DNA of 61,564 nt from Armatimonadota bacterium. Its GTDB lineage: Bacteria; Armatimonadota; Chthonomonadetes; Chthonomonadales; CAJBBX01. The stretch spans positions 1 through 61,564 of the forward strand of contig JAPLCQ010000012.1 of the NCBI GenBank assembly GCA_026392115.1. The letters run 5' to 3'. The position numbers and the translations under genes are program-made. Below, one piece after another: positions 33,904 through 43,098 of the stretch. Position 1 is the stretch's first letter. Each line of letters opens with the position of its first letter. The notes beneath the pieces were generated by a model, which was given only the letters and a program-made list of their open reading frames with translations, made no database searches and was not told where the DNA came from.

Positions 33904-36402
33904 CTATCTGGCTCTTCGATAGCAGATGACGACGGCGCCCGGCTGTCCCGTGATGGTGACCAGCAGGCCCTTCTCCATGAGCTGCTTGCCCGTGAACCGC
34001 CGGGCCTTGCCCTGGTCCAGGTCGGTCACCTCGTAGCGCGCGGCGGGTTCCAGCCCGCGGAGCTTCAGGCGGCCGGTCTCGAAGATGCACTTCTCGCGGC
34101 GGAAGGCCTGGACCATCCCCTCGCCGGTGTCCGGGCGGTCGAACTGCCACGCCATCCACGTATCCGTGGCGGTGCTGTAGCTGGTCAGCGGGTAGTAGTC
34201 GCCGGTGTAGCATGGGGTGATCTTGCGCCACTGGCCCACGAGCTTGCGCAGCAGGTTGTAATCCAGCTTGGTGTTCCGGATGTCGAACAGGGCGTTGGTG
34301 AACGGGACCATGTTGCTGCGGAAGGTGTAGGGGTCCACGTCGGCGGCGCCGGTGCCCGATAGCGGGATCCAGAGCGAGATGCCGTAGCTGGCCGACTGCG
34401 TGCCGATGGCGTCGCAGCGCCAGTCGGTGCGCCAGAGCGGGATGGCCCGGCGCATGGTCTCCAGGTCGTTCCGGCGGCCGCCGGACGCGCAGGAGTCGAT
34501 GAACATGTCCGGGTGGCGCTTGAGAAGCTCGTCCCAGTAGGCCAGGTAGCCCTCGACGTGGCGGATCTCGGTGATGCCCTGGCGGTCCGGCGCGTCGGCC
34601 TTGCGCCAGTAGTCGAGCGGGTCCATGTTGAAGTCCTGGCGGTAGAGGTCGATGCCCTGGGCCGTCATCAGCCGGTCGACGTGGTCGGTGAGCCACTCAC
34701 GCGCCTCGGAGTTGCCCAGGTCCAGCAGACCGCCGGCCGCGCCGCCGTGGATCCACTCGGGGTGGTTCTTGGTGAGCCAGGTATCGGGGTGGACGCGCTC
34801 GGGCTCGAACCAGAGGATGGTCTTGACGCCCTTGTCGTGTGCGTGGTCGCTGATGGCGCGGAGGCCGTTGGGGAAGCGCTTGGCATCCACCTCCCATGTG
34901 CCGGTCTTGGGCCAGCCGACCGGAGCGAAGGGGTACCAGCCCGCGTCCATCCACCACCTATCGATGCGGATGCCCTCGGCCAGGTAGCGGTCGATGCACG
35001 CCTTCTGGTTCTCCTCGTTGGCCTGCTCCATCTCACTGAAGAGGTGCGAGCTACAGCCGAACATCTCGGGCTCGGGTAGCTTGCCGCCGGGCCGCGGGAC
35101 GTTGTGGGCCAGCATCCAACTGCGCCAGACGTTCTGCGCGCCGATCCAGTCGCCGTTCCAGAACTGCAGGACCACCAGCGGCGAGCGCACCTCCTCGCCG
35201 GGAAGCAGCCGGAAATGCGTCAGCTCCTGGCCAGCCTGCACGTGCAGTCCCGTGCCCGCGTCGCGGGTCCACGTGGAGGACCACTGCCCCGGCCAGCCGA
35301 CCACCATGATGACCCCGTGGCCCGTCGCCGTCTCCAGGTTGAAGTAGGACATATCGGAGTTGGTGGGTCGCCCGCCGGTGGCGCCGATCCGTTTCACCGT
35401 GGATGGCGCCAGCGCGGTCTCCAGCGGGCCGTAGTCGTTCTGGGCGCAGGGGCTCCCCACGGCGTGGTGCAGCAGGAACTCGCCGTAGTGGCCGCGCTGC
35501 AGCCGCAGGTCCAGCGCCTGGATGCCCTCGATGATGGGTGTCGCCGCCGAACCGGTGTTGCGGAAATGAAGCGTCCACTCCAAGGTCGGGTAGTCCTTGT
35601 AGGCGATGCCGTCCATTCGGACCACCAAGCCCGTCGCCGGGTCCGTCCAGGTCAGAACGTGCTCGGTCCGTTGATCATCGAGCCGCCGCGACGAGCGCGC
35701 CTGTTTCCACGACGGGAGTAGTTCCGACGACGGCCTGCCGTCGTAGGTGAACGAGACCGGCGGGCTCGCGGGCTCAGCGATGGCTGGGCCGCCGGCGCTG
35801 GGCAGGTCGGAGAGCTGGATGCGCTTGCCGTCGGCCAGGGTGATACGCGCGTCGGCCCAGTCCGCCTGGTCGCAGGAGATGCCGTCGCCGCCGTCGCCGA
35901 CGATGAGCTCGAACTCGGTGGCGCCCGCCAGGTCCGCCTTCACGGCCATCGGGTCCATGCCCTCGGACAGCGTGCCGGACCGGAACACGTCGCGCAGGCC
36001 GACCTTCACGGTGAAGGTTACACTGCCTCGGCCGCCCACGGTCTGGTCGTTGCTGTCGACGCCGATCAGCGCCTCGAACCGCTTGGCCGGGCCGGGCAAC
36101 CGGACGATGAGCCGGCTGGGCGCATGGCAGAAGAGGCCCTTGGCGAAGGTGGTGCCGGCCAGCTTGAGCGGCTTGCCGAAGCGGCCATCCTTCTGCACCA
36201 TGTCGTAGTTCGTCGCCACCTCGATGCCGGGATTGGGCGCCGTTGCGGAAATGCCCTCGAACAGTGCGGCGGCAAACCGGCGCGCCTCGGCCATCGAATC
36301 GGGGGAGGGGGTCATGGCTCGCACTCCTTGGCCGGCGATCAGGATGCCCAGGCCCGCCAGGGCGCAGAGGCTTCGCATTGGGCTTCGGCTCGATTGGCGC
36401 AT
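33904..36402 (-). CDS. Secreted NPCBM-GH36 family glycosidase
   Basis: 832 residues with a signal peptide (MRQSSRSPMRSLCALAGLGIL); GAGGT precedes the ATG. Residues about 60-190 form an NPCBM-type module (F-A-K-G-L-F-C-H-A-P-S-R-L and G-V-D-S-N-D-Q-T). The GH36 barrel follows with W-W-M-D-A-G-W-Y, nucleophile Asp in Y-R-Q-D-F-N, D-S-C-A-S-G-G-R-R-N-D-L and acid/base Asp in L-W-R-T-D-W. It likely starts depolymerisation outside the cytoplasm while the downstream GH36 finishes inside. Substrate linkage is inferred from the family only. Confidence 0.86.
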   Translation of the reverse strand: MRQSSRSPMRSLCALAGLGILIAGQGVRAMTPSPDSMAEARRFAAALFEGISATAPNPGIEVATNYDMVQKDGRFGKPLKLAGTTFAKGLFCHAPSRLIVRLPGPAKRFEALIGVDSNDQTVGGRGSVTFTVKVGLRDVFRSGTLSEGMDPMAVKADLAGATEFELIVGDGGDGISCDQADWADARITLADGKRIQLSDLPSAGGPAIAEPASPPVSFTYDGRPSSELLPSWKQARSSRRLDDQRTEHVLTWTDPATGLVVRMDGIAYKDYPTLEWTLHFRNTGSAATPIIEGIQALDLRLQRGHYGEFLLHHAVGSPCAQNDYGPLETALAPSTVKRIGATGGRPTNSDMSYFNLETATGHGVIMVVGWPGQWSSTWTRDAGTGLHVQAGQELTHFRLLPGEEVRSPLVVLQFWNGDWIGAQNVWRSWMLAHNVPRPGGKLPEPEMFGCSSHLFSEMEQANEENQKACIDRYLAEGIRIDRWWMDAGWYPFAPVGWPKTGTWEVDAKRFPNGLRAISDHAHDKGVKTILWFEPERVHPDTWLTKNHPEWIHGGAAGGLLDLGNSEAREWLTDHVDRLMTAQGIDLYRQDFNMDPLDYWRKADAPDRQGITEIRHVEGYLAYWDELLKRHPDMFIDSCASGGRRNDLETMRRAIPLWRTDWRCDAIGTQSASYGISLWIPLSGTGAADVDPYTFRSNMVPFTNALFDIRNTKLDYNLLRKLVGQWRKITPCYTGDYYPLTSYSTATDTWMAWQFDRPDTGEGMVQAFRREKCIFETGRLKLRGLEPAARYEVTDLDQGKARRFTGKQLMEKGLLVTITGQPGAVVICYRRAR

Positions 36403-36558
36403 GGGTGGGTACCTCGCTCAACGCCGCCCGAGCGACAAGGCCGGTTCGGCCCCCTCACCTTCGACGGCGCGGCGGCAGATACCTGCCCGGTCGCCGAATC
36501 CCGCATTCGGGGTCAACGCCGTCGCCGGATACCCGGCGGTAGACCGACGGAGAGCGGC

Positions 36559-36963
36559 TCAGCGGCAGGCCGGCCCGACCCGCACCCGCATGGCCACCAG
36601 CAGATGGGTGAGGAGCGCCGCGTGGTCGGGCAGGCGCCGTGCTATCTGCTCCGCGATGGCCTCCACGTAGGTGTGGGAGGTCAGGTTGCGGTCTCGGCTC
36701 AGGTCCAGGAGGCGCTCGGCTTCTTCTGGTGACACGAGGTCCACCCGTAACGCCTCGCGGAAGCACTGGTTGGGCGATGCGGCGGCGACCCCCTCCATAT
36801 CGGCGAGGTAGACCTTGAGCGCCTTCCAGCACACTTCGTACGTGTACTCGAACCGCTGAATCGAGGCATCGCGGACCACGACGCTCGAGGGCATGGCCAG
36901 CGCTTCATGGAGAGTGGCCAGGGCCTTCTCGGCCGAGGCCAACTGGGTCGCTACTCGGTCCAT
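36559..36963 (-). CDS. hepT: HEPN-domain toxin of an MNT-HEPN pair
   Basis: 134 residues of HI0074-like, all-alpha type. The HEPN RNase motif R-x4-H is present as R-N-L-T-S-H. The gene overlaps the nucleotidyltransferase upstream by 13 nt. In characterised type VII systems HepT is an RNase neutralised by AMPylation by MntA. Whether this one is toxic is untested. Confidence 0.8.
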   Translation of the reverse strand: MDRVATQLASAEKALATLHEALAMPSSVVVRDASIQRFEYTYEVCWKALKVYLADMEGVAAASPNQCFREALRVDLVSPEEAERLLDLSRDRNLTSHTYVEAIAEQIARRLPDHAALLTHLLVAMRVRVGPACR

Positions 36964-37268
36964 AGGGCGATGCCTTCCCGAAGCGCCCTGGCGCGAAACT
37001 CGGCGTCGGTCACCGTCAGGTCGACCAGGTCCACCATGAACGGGATGGTGGATGCCTCAAGCGCCTCCATGGCTCTGCGGATCGGCCTCTCGAGGCCCTG
37101 CTCGGAATCGAGCGCGATATCGTAGTCAGACCCTGTCCGCGCCCTGCCCGTGGCGCGCGAACCGAAGAGGAACGCGCGCGACGGCGTGCCGCCCATGGCC
37201 TCCCGCACCGTGGCGACGATGCGCGGGAGGTAGGTATCCGATGCAAGATGGGGTGGCAGGTCGATCAT
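36951..37268 (-). CDS. mntA: Minimal nucleotidyltransferase (MntA-type) antitoxin
   Basis: 105 residues from ATG 37268; the longer frame upstream has no ribosome site and looks non-native. The nucleotidyltransferase signature G-S-R-A-T-G-R-A-R-T-G-S-D-Y-D-I-A-L-D carries the GS and the paired Asp residues, with a further acidic V-D-L-V-D-L. It would AMPylate the HEPN partner encoded immediately downstream. Confidence 0.82.
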   Translation of the reverse strand: MIDLPPHLASDTYLPRIVATVREAMGGTPSRAFLFGSRATGRARTGSDYDIALDSEQGLERPIRRAMEALEASTIPFMVDLVDLTVTDAEFRARALREGIALWTE

Positions 37269-37324
37269 GCCGTCATTATGCGCCCGGACGCGGCGGGCGT
37301 CAACGGCGCGGCGTGCCGCATGCG

Positions 37325-37717
37325 CTACCCCGGCTGCTTGGCCGATGCCTTGGGTTTGGCGGCTCGGGCTTCGTTCTCGGCCAGCCGGGCCAGCACGATG
37401 GAACGGATCACCTCCGGGGGCAGCGGCTTCTCCGGCGTGAACCGGATCGTACCGGGGCTGCACTCGAAGCCCGCCAGCTCGGCCTCATGCTGGGCTACGG
37501 TGCGCGCGCTCATGGGATAGAGGGCGCAGTGGTTGGCCCAGGCGGCGAAGCCCACCAGCAGCTTACCGCGGCGGAACGCGGGCATCTGCCATGCGATGCA
37601 CTCCACGCCGTCCGGCGCCGCCGCAAGGATGGCCTCGCGCAGGGCCTGGAGCGCTGCGCGCTGCTCCGGGCCGACGCCGTCGAGGTACTCGTCAATCGTC
37701 GTGAACGTTGCCGGCAT
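37325..37717 (-). CDS. DUF1801 (YdhG/YjhX-like) protein
   Basis: 130 residues from ATG 37717. The start F-T-T-I-D-E-Y-L-D, the middle I-A-W-Q-M-P-A-F-R-R-G-K and the late G-T-I-R-F-T-P-E-K-P-L-P motif are typical of DUF1801. Family members are called iron chaperone-like, but the function is poorly known. A basic Lys/Ala tail ends the protein. Confidence 0.82.
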   Translation of the reverse strand: MPATFTTIDEYLDGVGPEQRAALQALREAILAAAPDGVECIAWQMPAFRRGKLLVGFAAWANHCALYPMSARTVAQHEAELAGFECSPGTIRFTPEKPLPPEVIRSIVLARLAENEARAAKPKASAKQPG

Positions 37718-38150
37718 GGCGCTCCTCCCATGGGTACGGTAGCCCATTATGGCCGACTCGCCGACCCCGCGATGCTGTCCCCGCGCCGCATCGCGGGCCG
37801 GCACGCGCCATCCGGCAGCGACGACCCAGCAGACATGCTCTGCTGATTGATGAAGCGGGAGGCACGGCTCAACCTGCTCGGCAACGAACCCGTGTTCCAC
37901 TCCTCGCTCCCGCTTGCAGACAGGGCGCCGGCCGCCCAGAAGCGTGTGCAGCTTTCGAGGCGGACGGCATCGACCCGGCCATCGCTGATCCGGCGCGGCC
38001 CAAACGCTCGGGCCTCGCTCGGACCCAATGGCCGGACCCGCCAATGGAAAGCGCCAACCGGCGGCAGGAGCTGCTCCGTCGTCTGGCCGTGGTCGTGTTC
38101 GGGGCACGCGCCCGGGCACGCTATTCACCGACGTCTGATCGTCGGGCGGC
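37718..38150. other. 433-bp gap with no supported gene
   Basis: Lies between the DUF1801 start and the stop of the SWIM gene. It is open in several frames because of high G+C, including the frame that joins the SWIM N-terminus to DUF1801, but none of the translations has recognisable protein character. It may contain eroded gene remains. Confidence 0.5.
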
Positions 38151-38887
38151 TTACTCGTCCGCGCCTGCCTCGCCGGACCAGATGGCCTGTGCCGTGACTG
38201 CCGCATCAGCGCACATGCGATCCGTGAAGTCCGCCGGGGTCTCCTGGCCGCGCCAAAGCGGGAACGGTCCGAGGCTGTGCGCCGCGCAGAGGAGCCCCTT
38301 GGGGAGCGGCCTGGAGGCGAGCAGGCCGGGCGGTATGTGCCCTGCCGGTCCATGCCGCGTAGCTGCAGCAGGACGAAGGGGTCGCGGTGGAGCTCCTCGG
38401 CGATCAGGTAGCAGACCGCCGCCGAGTGCTTGCAGGGGTTCTCCCAGTCGGGGCAGGAGCACGCGGTGGCCAGGTCGTTTGCCGCGGGAAAGAGCGCGGC
38501 GCCCTCCTGGGCGAACAGGGGCTCCAGGCTGTCGGGGAGGTCGCCGGCCATCATGCGGGCCACGATGCCGATGTCGCCCTCCAGTCGTGCGAGGAGGCGG
38601 TCCCACATCTCCGGCGGGTTCACCTTCAGGCGGAGCGTAACCCGGTACGGCGTGGGACGACTGCCCTGGACTTCGGACTCCACCTGCCCGGATGCCACAA
38701 GGATGGAGAGCACCTGGCCGCTCCGGGCGTAGGTTCGGCCGCGCGCGAGCCGAGAGCCCAGTCCGACCTGCTGGAGCGCCTCCAGCCAGCGCTTCGCCCA
38801 CCAGTTCATTCGGTGTACCGTCGTCTGGGACTTGATCCCATCGGCCACGCGGATTCTATTGCGTTTCTCGAATCCCCAGTAGCTCAT
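38151..38887 (-). pseudogene. SWIM zinc-finger protein with apparent frameshift
   Basis: Residues 1-180 from ATG 38887 match SNF2-associated SWIM proteins: W-W-A-K-R-W-L-E-A-L near the start, Y-A-R-S-G-Q-V-L, and the zinc motif C-S-C-P-D-W-E-N-P-C-K-H-S-A-A-V-C-Y. After L-Q-L-R-G-M-D-R (about 38345) the frame degenerates. In the +2 frame the expected C-terminus resumes (F-P-L-W-R-G-Q then A-D-A-A-V-T-A-Q-A-I-W) and ends at TAA 38151-38153. I infer an indel near 38330-38350, or a sequencing error at a G/C run. Intact partners of SNF2 helicases probably aid DNA binding. It begins 13 nt after the SNF2 stop. Confidence 0.65.
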
Positions 38888-38900
38888 CGCAGCAGCCCTC

Positions 38901-41900
38901 TCACTCCACGACCGCCTTCGGGTCCAGCGCGATGAGCGTACGCAGCTCGTTGCCGGACAGCTCGGTCAGCCACTGCTCGCCCGTGCCGACCACCGCGCCC
39001 GCGATCTCGAGCTTGGACTCGATCAGCCCGTCGATGCGCTCCTCAACCGTGCCGGAGCAGATCATCTTGTGCACCTGCACGTTCTTCGTCTGGCCTATCC
39101 GGAACGCACGGTCGGTCGCCTGGTTCTCGACGGCCGGGTTCCACCAGCGGTCGAAATGGAACACATGGTTGGCCGCAGTGAGGTTAAGGCCAACGCCCCC
39201 GGCCTTGAGGGAGAGCACGAACACGGCGGCGTCGGGGTCTTCCTGGAACTGCTGAACCATGGCGTCGCGGCGCGCCTTGGGCACGCCTCCGTGCAGTAGT
39301 AGCACGTCGCGGCCGATGACGGATCGAAGGTGGCCCTGCAGCATTTCGCCCATCTCGGCGAACTGGGTGAAGACCAACGCCTTGTCGCCGGCCGCGACCG
39401 CCTCTGCCAGCATCTCGCAGAGCCGCTCGGTCTTCCCGGATCGGTTGGGCATTTCGGAGTTGTCGCCGAGGTAGTGCGCGGGATGGTTGCAGACCTGCTT
39501 CAGCCGGGTCAGGGCGGCCAGCACAGCGCCGCGCCGTTCGATTCCGTCAGACTTGTCGATGATCTGCGTCGAATCGCGGACCACCGCCTCGTAGAGCGTG
39601 GCCTGCTCTCGGGTCAGATTGCAGTAGACCTTCATCTCCAGCTTGTCGGGGAGGTCATCGATGATGGACCTGTCTGTCTTGAGCCTGCGCATGATGAAGG
39701 GCGCGGTGACCTTCCGCAGCCCCTCGGCGGCCTCCATGCTCCGGTCGAGCTGGATGGGGAGGTAGTACTGCTTTCGGAAGCGGTCCCGCGTGCCGAGGAA
39801 GCCGGGGTTCAGGAACTGCATGAGCGACCAGAGCTCGCCGATGTGGTTCTCCACGGGTGTGCCCGTCATGGCCACACGCGAACGGGTCTGGAGGGCTCGC
39901 GCGGCGAGCGCCTGCCGGGTCGCCGCGTTCTTGATGTTCTGCGCCTCGTCCAGGGCGACCACCGCCCACTCGATGCCCGTGAGGAGATCGGCGTCCCGCT
40001 GCAGCAGCGAATAGCTGGTGACCACGAGGTCGTGCCGGTCGGCGGCAAACGCCAGGGCGTCGCCCCTCGCCCTGCCCGGGCCGTGGTGCACCAAGACGCG
40101 AAGCTCCGGCGCGAAGCGGGCCGCCTCGCGCTGCCAGTTCCCGACGACCGAGGTCGGGCATACCACCAGCGCCGGACCCTCGCTGCGGCGGGCATGGACC
40201 GAAGCAAGGAACTGGACGGTCTTCCCGAGGCCCATGTCGTCGGCCAGGCACGCGCCAAGGCCGATGGAGCGCATGAAGTCGAGCCAGGCGAAGCCCCGGT
40301 GCTGGTAGGGACGCAGGTCGCACACGAATCCCGGTCCGAGATCGGGCTCCACCACGGGCTCCTTGCCGAGGAGACGGGCGAGAGCGGCGCCCAACTCGCC
40401 GTCGGCGTCGATCCTGTCGACCGGTAGCCCGCCGGGCCCGCTTCCCAGGCCGATCGCCAGGCGCATCAGCTCATCGGTCGCCACCTTCGGGGGCTTGCGC
40501 GTCTTCCAGAACTTCACCGCGGCGGCAATCTCGTCGGGGGTCAGGTGGACCCACTGCCCGCGGATGCGCACCAGCGCCGACTTCTCGCCGGCCAGCCGCT
40601 CGAGCTCCGCCCTGTCCAAGGCTGTGTCGCCCAAGACGACCGACCACTCCACCGATGCCAGCACGTCCAGCCCCGGCGCGCCGGTCGGGCCGGAGGTGGA
40701 CTTCACGCTGCCGAGCAGCGCCAGCTTGGCGCGCGGTCCTTTCCGAGCCCACCAGGCCGGCAGGAGTACATGGAAACCCATCTGCCGGAGCGCCCCGGCG
40801 TGCTCAGACAGGAACTCGAGGGCCTGAGGCGTCGCCAGTGAATGCCCCTCGGTTGCGGCGGACACTCGGAGCGCCCCATCGATCTCCGGGCACACGCGGG
40901 CGGCGCGACCCAGCGAAGTGAGCACATGCTGCCTCGGTTGGTAGCCGGGCCTCGCCAGGAGCCGGGCGTCCACCTGCCGGTCCGACCACGCCCGGGAAGC
41001 CTCGATAAGCAGGCTCGGGTCCGCGACGGATCGGAGTAGGTAGCGCACGAACCACCGCGCGTCCTCGCCGTCACCGACCGGGTCCTCCAGGCGGAACGTG
41101 AGCCGGAAGGGCGCCCCGGAGGTCGTCGCCATCGGTCGCTGCCATTCGCGCACGCTGGAAACCAACTCGCCGGCCTCGATCGCCGTGGCGTTGAAGGCGA
41201 CCTCCGGTGTACGGAGTGCGGTCAGCCACCGATCCGCGATGGGCAGCCGAACTCGTCGGCGCGAAGCCGGTTCCAGGTTCGGGAGGCGCACCAGCAGGTC
41301 GGTCAGCGCCGCTACGAACTCGGTCAGCACGGTTGCGGGCTGGCGTGCGGGACATGCCGCATCGATGTCGCCAACCGCCCGGCAGGCTGCCGGCATGCAC
41401 TCCGCCAGGTCCATCAGGACATCGGCGTCGTCGCCCGCGATCACAGGCCTCCACCGCGCGAGGAGGCCGGTCTCGCCCGGCTCCGCCGACGGGACCACTA
41501 GCCTCCTGGCCACCAGGGACGCGGCCAGTCTGGCTGCGCTCGCCCAAAACGCCAGCGTGGCCCCGCATCGGCGCTCGCCGGCCTGCTCGCCTTCGGCCAG
41601 CGCCGCGGACAGGCATGCGACCAGAGCGGCGCCGTCCGCGCATACGGCAGCGATCCGGTAGGGCGCAAGCGCCGCCTCGCCGCTCGGCTTCGGTGGCGCC
41701 GCAAGGAGAGGGGCTCCCGCGACCGTGGGCAGCCAGACAGCGAGGTCACGGCGAACAACCGCCGAACTCCTGCCTGCCGGGATGCCGGGCATCTCGGGGC
41801 AGGCGGCGATGGCCTTGGTTAGGTCAGCGCCCGAGGCCGCGTCCGGAAGGCGCGGAATCTGTGATGTATTGGATGCCCGCCGGCGCGACGGGGCGGGCGC

Positions 41901-42032
41901 GTCACTGCGGGCGATCCCCCAGAACCAGAGCGAACCGCCGTGCAGGCTTGCGTGCAGGATCACAATAGGCCTCTGCTCGAGCGCCGCGGCAGGCACAGTC
42001 GTGCCGGCCAAGCGTGCGCGGTGTGGGTGCAT
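38901..42032 (-). CDS. SNF2-family DNA helicase/translocase
   Basis: 1043 residues. The N-terminal 520 residues are the bacterial SNF2-specific region (unassigned except an S-N-F-2-associated W-V-H-L-T-P-D-E-I block). The helicase core begins L-R-P-Y-Q-H-R-G-F-A-W with motif I D-D-M-G-L-G-K-T, motif II D-E-A-Q, motif III A-M-T-G-T-P-V-E-N and motif VI D-R-A-F-R-I-G-Q. It couples ATP hydrolysis to double-strand DNA translocation and may remodel protein-DNA complexes. The downstream SWIM gene is its usual partner. The start could be a GTG slightly downstream of 42032. Confidence 0.9.
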   Translation of the reverse strand: MHPHRARLAGTTVPAAALEQRPIVILHASLHGGSLWFWGIARSDAPAPSRRRASNTSQIPRLPDAASGADLTKAIAACPEMPGIPAGRSSAVVRRDLAVWLPTVAGAPLLAAPPKPSGEAALAPYRIAAVCADGAALVACLSAALAEGEQAGERRCGATLAFWASAARLAASLVARRLVVPSAEPGETGLLARWRPVIAGDDADVLMDLAECMPAACRAVGDIDAACPARQPATVLTEFVAALTDLLVRLPNLEPASRRRVRLPIADRWLTALRTPEVAFNATAIEAGELVSSVREWQRPMATTSGAPFRLTFRLEDPVGDGEDARWFVRYLLRSVADPSLLIEASRAWSDRQVDARLLARPGYQPRQHVLTSLGRAARVCPEIDGALRVSAATEGHSLATPQALEFLSEHAGALRQMGFHVLLPAWWARKGPRAKLALLGSVKSTSGPTGAPGLDVLASVEWSVVLGDTALDRAELERLAGEKSALVRIRGQWVHLTPDEIAAAVKFWKTRKPPKVATDELMRLAIGLGSGPGGLPVDRIDADGELGAALARLLGKEPVVEPDLGPGFVCDLRPYQHRGFAWLDFMRSIGLGACLADDMGLGKTVQFLASVHARRSEGPALVVCPTSVVGNWQREAARFAPELRVLVHHGPGRARGDALAFAADRHDLVVTSYSLLQRDADLLTGIEWAVVALDEAQNIKNAATRQALAARALQTRSRVAMTGTPVENHIGELWSLMQFLNPGFLGTRDRFRKQYYLPIQLDRSMEAAEGLRKVTAPFIMRRLKTDRSIIDDLPDKLEMKVYCNLTREQATLYEAVVRDSTQIIDKSDGIERRGAVLAALTRLKQVCNHPAHYLGDNSEMPNRSGKTERLCEMLAEAVAAGDKALVFTQFAEMGEMLQGHLRSVIGRDVLLLHGGVPKARRDAMVQQFQEDPDAAVFVLSLKAGGVGLNLTAANHVFHFDRWWNPAVENQATDRAFRIGQTKNVQVHKMICSGTVEERIDGLIESKLEIAGAVVGTGEQWLTELSGNELRTLIALDPKAVVE

Positions 42033-42163
42033 TATATCAGACGGGGCGCACAGGCTGGGACGGGCCAGTCACGCTGAGGGGGCCTCTGCGGCCATCCACT
42101 TGACCGTGCCGGCGGGTCAACGAGTATGCTGAACCGATCCACCATCCTCACCGAGGTGCGCCC

Positions 42164-42739
42164 ATGGACCAGCCAGTTGCGGATCCGCCGGAGCAGCCCC
42201 GCCCGGCAACGCTGGATGTGATCATCACCGATCAGGACATCGTCGAACGACGAGCCAACGACCTGGCCGATCAGACCATGCGCTTTCGGGCATGGGTCAA
42301 GTGCGAGTGTCTCATGCCGGACGATGAACTGGACGCGCTCGTGGCCGCCACTGCGCGGCATATGGCAGGCGTGATCGACTGCCGCAAGTGCGGCCGGTGC
42401 TGCACGCTGCCCTCGATCGGCGTGAACGAAGCCGACTGCGCAAGGCTGGCCCGGCGGCTCGGGATGAGCCAGGCCGCCTTCGGCCGGAAGTACGTCAGCG
42501 TCTACGAGGCCGAAGAGGGCATCACCGGACCGTGCCCCTTCCTCAAGGAGCTGAGCTGCACGGTCTACGAAGACCGGCCCGACACCTGCCGCGGCTTCCC
42601 CTACCTCGAGGCGCCGGGCTTCCGCCAGCGGATGTTGATGCTCCTGAGCGCCTCGTTCTACTGCCCGCTCGTCTTCAACACGCTGGAGGCCCTGAAGCGG
42701 AGGCTCCCCTGGCGGAACAAGCGAAGGCGCGGCAGGTAG
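42164..42739 (+). CDS. YkgJ-like CxxCxxCC cysteine-cluster protein
   Basis: 191 residues. The family core C-R-K-C-G-R-C-C is followed by a second cluster F-L-K-E-L-S-C-T-V-Y-E-D-R-P-D-T-C-R-G-F-P and a final S-F-Y-C-P. Such proteins bind zinc or an FeS cluster; biochemical role unknown. Divergent from the SNF2 gene. Confidence 0.82.
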   Translation: MDQPVADPPEQPRPATLDVIITDQDIVERRANDLADQTMRFRAWVKCECLMPDDELDALVAATARHMAGVIDCRKCGRCCTLPSIGVNEADCARLARRLGMSQAAFGRKYVSVYEAEEGITGPCPFLKELSCTVYEDRPDTCRGFPYLEAPGFRQRMLMLLSASFYCPLVFNTLEALKRRLPWRNKRRRGR

Positions 42740-42790
42740 CGGCGGCAGAGCAACGGATCAGAGCGGGAGCCGGGCTGGGGCCGGAGGCGG

Positions 42791-42850
42791 GAGCCGGGCG
42801 GTTGAAACCGCGGCAACGAACGTCGGGAAGTCGCCCGTCGGCGACTCGGG
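42791..42850 (+). repeat. REP-like double-hairpin element, copy A
   Basis: Contains hairpin GCGGTTGAAACCGC, a spacer GGCAACGAA and a second hairpin around AGTCGCC-cgtc-GGCGACT. A near-identical direct copy lies at 42969-43028 and an inverted, covarying copy at 42894-42949. Confidence 0.75.
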
Positions 42851-42893
42851 GTTTGGGTGCCGGCCTGACGGTACCGATGATCGGCGCGCCGTC

Positions 42894-42949
42894 GAGTGCC
42901 CGAAGGGGCACTTCCCGCCTTTCGTTGCAGCGACTTCAGTCGCCGGGCC
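42894..42949 (-). repeat. REP-like double-hairpin element, copy B (inverted)
   Basis: Read on the minus strand it has stem GCGACTGAAGTCGC in place of GCGGTTGAAACCGC and AGTGCCC-ctt-GGGCACT in place of the other stem. The bases changed in both arms together, so pairing is conserved. The unpaired spacer GCAACGAAAGGCGGGA is nearly unchanged. Confidence 0.75.
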
Positions 42950-42968
42950 GGAGGGGGGAGCCGGGCGG

Positions 42969-43028
42969 GAGCCGGGCGGTTGAAACCGCGGCAACGAAAG
43001 GCGGGAAGTCGCCCTTCGGCGACTCGGG
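42969..43028 (+). repeat. REP-like double-hairpin element, copy C
   Basis: Direct repeat of copy A with spacer GGCAACGAAAGGCGGGA and second stem AGTCGCC-cttc-GGCGACT. With A and B it makes up most of the 413-bp gap 42740-43152, which contains no gene I can support. Confidence 0.75.
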
Positions 43029-43098
43029 ATCGGGGGGCGGTCTGACGGCCGACTTCGTCCTGCTCGACGGCGAGCTTCAGCGTGGTGCAGTAAGGGCG

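Noticed and set aside
37325-38887. A single 520-codon frame linking SWIM and DUF1801 domains
   Set aside because: The linker has no native protein character, DUF1801 has its own good start at 37717 and the SWIM C-terminus is found in a different frame. Treated as two genes, the first frameshifted.
42791-43028. CRISPR array
   Set aside because: Repeats are palindromic double hairpins in both orientations with irregular spacing and no spacers of constant length; no cas genes are present.
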